Part shown: piece after piece, positions 63,106 to 64,000 of the stretch | Layout: each line of letters starts with the position of its first letter | Numbering within the stretch: position 1 is the first letter of the stretch | NCBI RefSeq assembly: GCF_004345325.1 | Contig: NZ_SLVJ01000010.1 | Coordinates: 62,001-126,000 of the forward strand | Direction: 5' to 3' | Source: Acinetobacter calcoaceticus | GTDB lineage: Bacteria; Pseudomonadota; Gammaproteobacteria; Pseudomonadales; Moraxellaceae | Length of the DNA: 64,000 nt | Made by a program: the position numbers and the translations under genes | The notes under the pieces: model-generated | What the model was told of the DNA's origin: nothing | Database searches by the model: none | The model's input: the letters and a program-made list of their open reading frames with translations, nothing else

Positions 63106-63762
63106 TTAGTTTTGACCATTATTACCCCACTTCAAATATGCAGCACGTTGGCTGAGCAAGGCATAATAAGCGGCTACATGTTGATAATCAGGTTTCGCAA
63201 ATGGGGTGAGATACCAACGTTGCACCGATAATCCAATCACGATGTCCGCCAAACTAAACTGCTCACCCACCACATAGGCTGCCGTTTTTTCCAGTTGCTG
63301 ATCTAAAATCAGCATCATCTTGCTCCACGCCTGAATGCTTTTTTCTACCTGTTGCGGATCTTGATGTTGTGCAGAGTTACGTACCAAATGCATCAAAGCA
63401 TAAGTCCAACTATTATTTAGCTCGATGCCTTGCCAGTCGATCCATTGATCAATCACCGCGCGCTTGCGTGCATCCATTGGATAAAGTTGCTGCCCATGAT
63501 ATTGATTGGCCAAATACCGAATAATCGAGTTGGATTGCCACAGGACTAGATCCTCATCGATCAACACAGGAATAGTTGCATTCGGATTGTGCTGAATGAA
63601 ATGTTGATCTTGGGTCGATTGAAAACCCCTGCCCCAATCTTCACCTGTATATTCGATATTCAGTTCATCACATAACCAAAGTACTTTTCGTACATTGATT
63701 GAATCTGTTCTACCCAAAATTTTAATCACATCATCGCTCCATTGATCATCCTCCAAAAGCAT
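63106..63762 (-). CDS. Glutathione S-transferase family protein
   Basis: 218 residues. N-terminal thioredoxin-like domain (about 12-90) with the NPNATIPVLIDEDLVLWQSNSIIRYLA glutathione-binding segment (cis-Pro and SNSI). All-helical C-terminal domain (about 100-210) with the FSLADIVIGLSVQRW helix/N-capping motif. The first residues (MLLEDDQWSDD) form a short extension; a later start at the Met would lose the first strand, so ATG 63762 is kept. Substrate unknown. Divergent from phrB. Confidence 0.88.
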   Translation of the reverse strand: MLLEDDQWSDDVIKILGRTDSINVRKVLWLCDELNIEYTGEDWGRGFQSTQDQHFIQHNPNATIPVLIDEDLVLWQSNSIIRYLANQYHGQQLYPMDARKRAVIDQWIDWQGIELNNSWTYALMHLVRNSAQHQDPQQVEKSIQAWSKMMLILDQQLEKTAAYVVGEQFSLADIVIGLSVQRWYLTPFAKPDYQHVAAYYALLSQRAAYLKWGNNGQN

Positions 63763-63910
63763 ATCAACTTTCTAAAGAAAAATATAAATAAGTCGATAGT
63801 GATATTCGAATCGGGCTCAGTAAAAATGCTTGGCTATATTACAGATGGCCAGTGTGATTTAATTAGAACGCCCAAAACATAATCTCCTCTCCCATTTTGA
63901 GTACGCCATT

Positions 63911-64000
63911 ATGCAATTGATTTGGTTTCGTCACGATTTACGCTTACATGACCATACTGCGCTTTGGCATGCCAGCCAAACAGAGCGCTGTGTAGCCGTG
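63911..64000 (+). CDS. phrB: PhrB, deoxyribodipyrimidine photolyase, partial (N-terminus only)
   Basis: 30 residues before the window ends, beginning MQLIWFRHDLRLHDHTALWH. This is the typical start of the photolyase/cryptochrome antenna-binding domain (WFRxDLRxxDxxAL), which repairs cyclobutane dimers with light. Class assignment is safe, subtype is not. Confidence 0.9.
   Translation, partial: MQLIWFRHDLRLHDHTALWHASQTERCVAV

Overview
The window reads as a chromosomal segment of an Acinetobacter-type gammaproteobacterium (Moraxellaceae). Evidence: the gene order prmA - DUF3426 zinc-ribbon gene - fis - purH - purD, an AdeRS/AdeAB efflux locus whose proteins read closely like the A. baumannii ones, the pyrB plus non-catalytic pyrC' pair, and intergenic repeats of the kind common in this genus. 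Both ends cut genes: mnmG at the left and phrB at the right. I see no tRNA, rRNA, CRISPR array, prophage or intact insertion sequence. The relationship is judged from sequence recall, not from a search.

Layout. 1-12.5 kb: housekeeping and transport genes (mnmG, a BASS transporter, prmA, fis, purH, purD, a 2-oxoglutarate/Fe(II) oxygenase gene broken by an amber codon, and metQ-metN-metI). 12.5-26.4 kb: an iron module. A minus-strand run of seven tightly packed genes (DUF3649, PepSY, DUF3325, a membrane fusion protein, two MdtB/MdtC-type RND pumps, an outer membrane factor) diverges from a TonB-dependent siderophore receptor across a region with a Fur-box-like site. 26.4-35.4 kb: two DUF418 membrane proteins, adeB and adeA, divergent from adeR-adeS; there is no adjacent adeC. 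35.6-45.3 kb: a truncated AraC-type regulator, a secreted nuclease with a GlyGly-CTERM tail, trmB, a DUF2520 protein, a NUDIX hydrolase, a PfkB-type kinase with a Rieske protein, and a PIF1-like helicase. 45.8-52.4 kb: an iron-containing alcohol dehydrogenase, a GntR/UTRA regulator - TIM-barrel - MFS operon, and a Bcr/CflA pump with a TetR regulator. 52.4-56 kb: an AT-rich islet of small secreted proteins, including an ecotin carrying what looks like a second inhibitor domain of the I78 type. 56-64 kb: plsC-like, yebC, an Lrp regulator, an LprI-like lipoprotein, pyrC', pyrB, a small lipoprotein, a repeat-rich gap, a GST and phrB.

How genes work together. The strongest system-level candidate is the 12.5-26.4 kb module. 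It joins a siderophore receptor, a PepSY-type inner membrane protein set and a complete tripartite RND exporter under a likely shared Fur-controlled region. No siderophore synthesis genes are present, so I propose uptake of a foreign siderophore, reductive iron release, and re-export of the empty siderophore. The second candidate is the ecotin-I78-like fusion, which would be a two-headed periplasmic protease inhibitor. Third, the UTRA regulator operon has a good sigma70 promoter followed by a TGGTTTAAACCA palindrome and is probably an autoregulated catabolic operon for an unknown compound.

A genome-texture observation runs through the window. REP-like palindromes sit at the 3' ends of three genes and supply their last codons and stops. 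Short tandem duplications are seen at or near several start codons.
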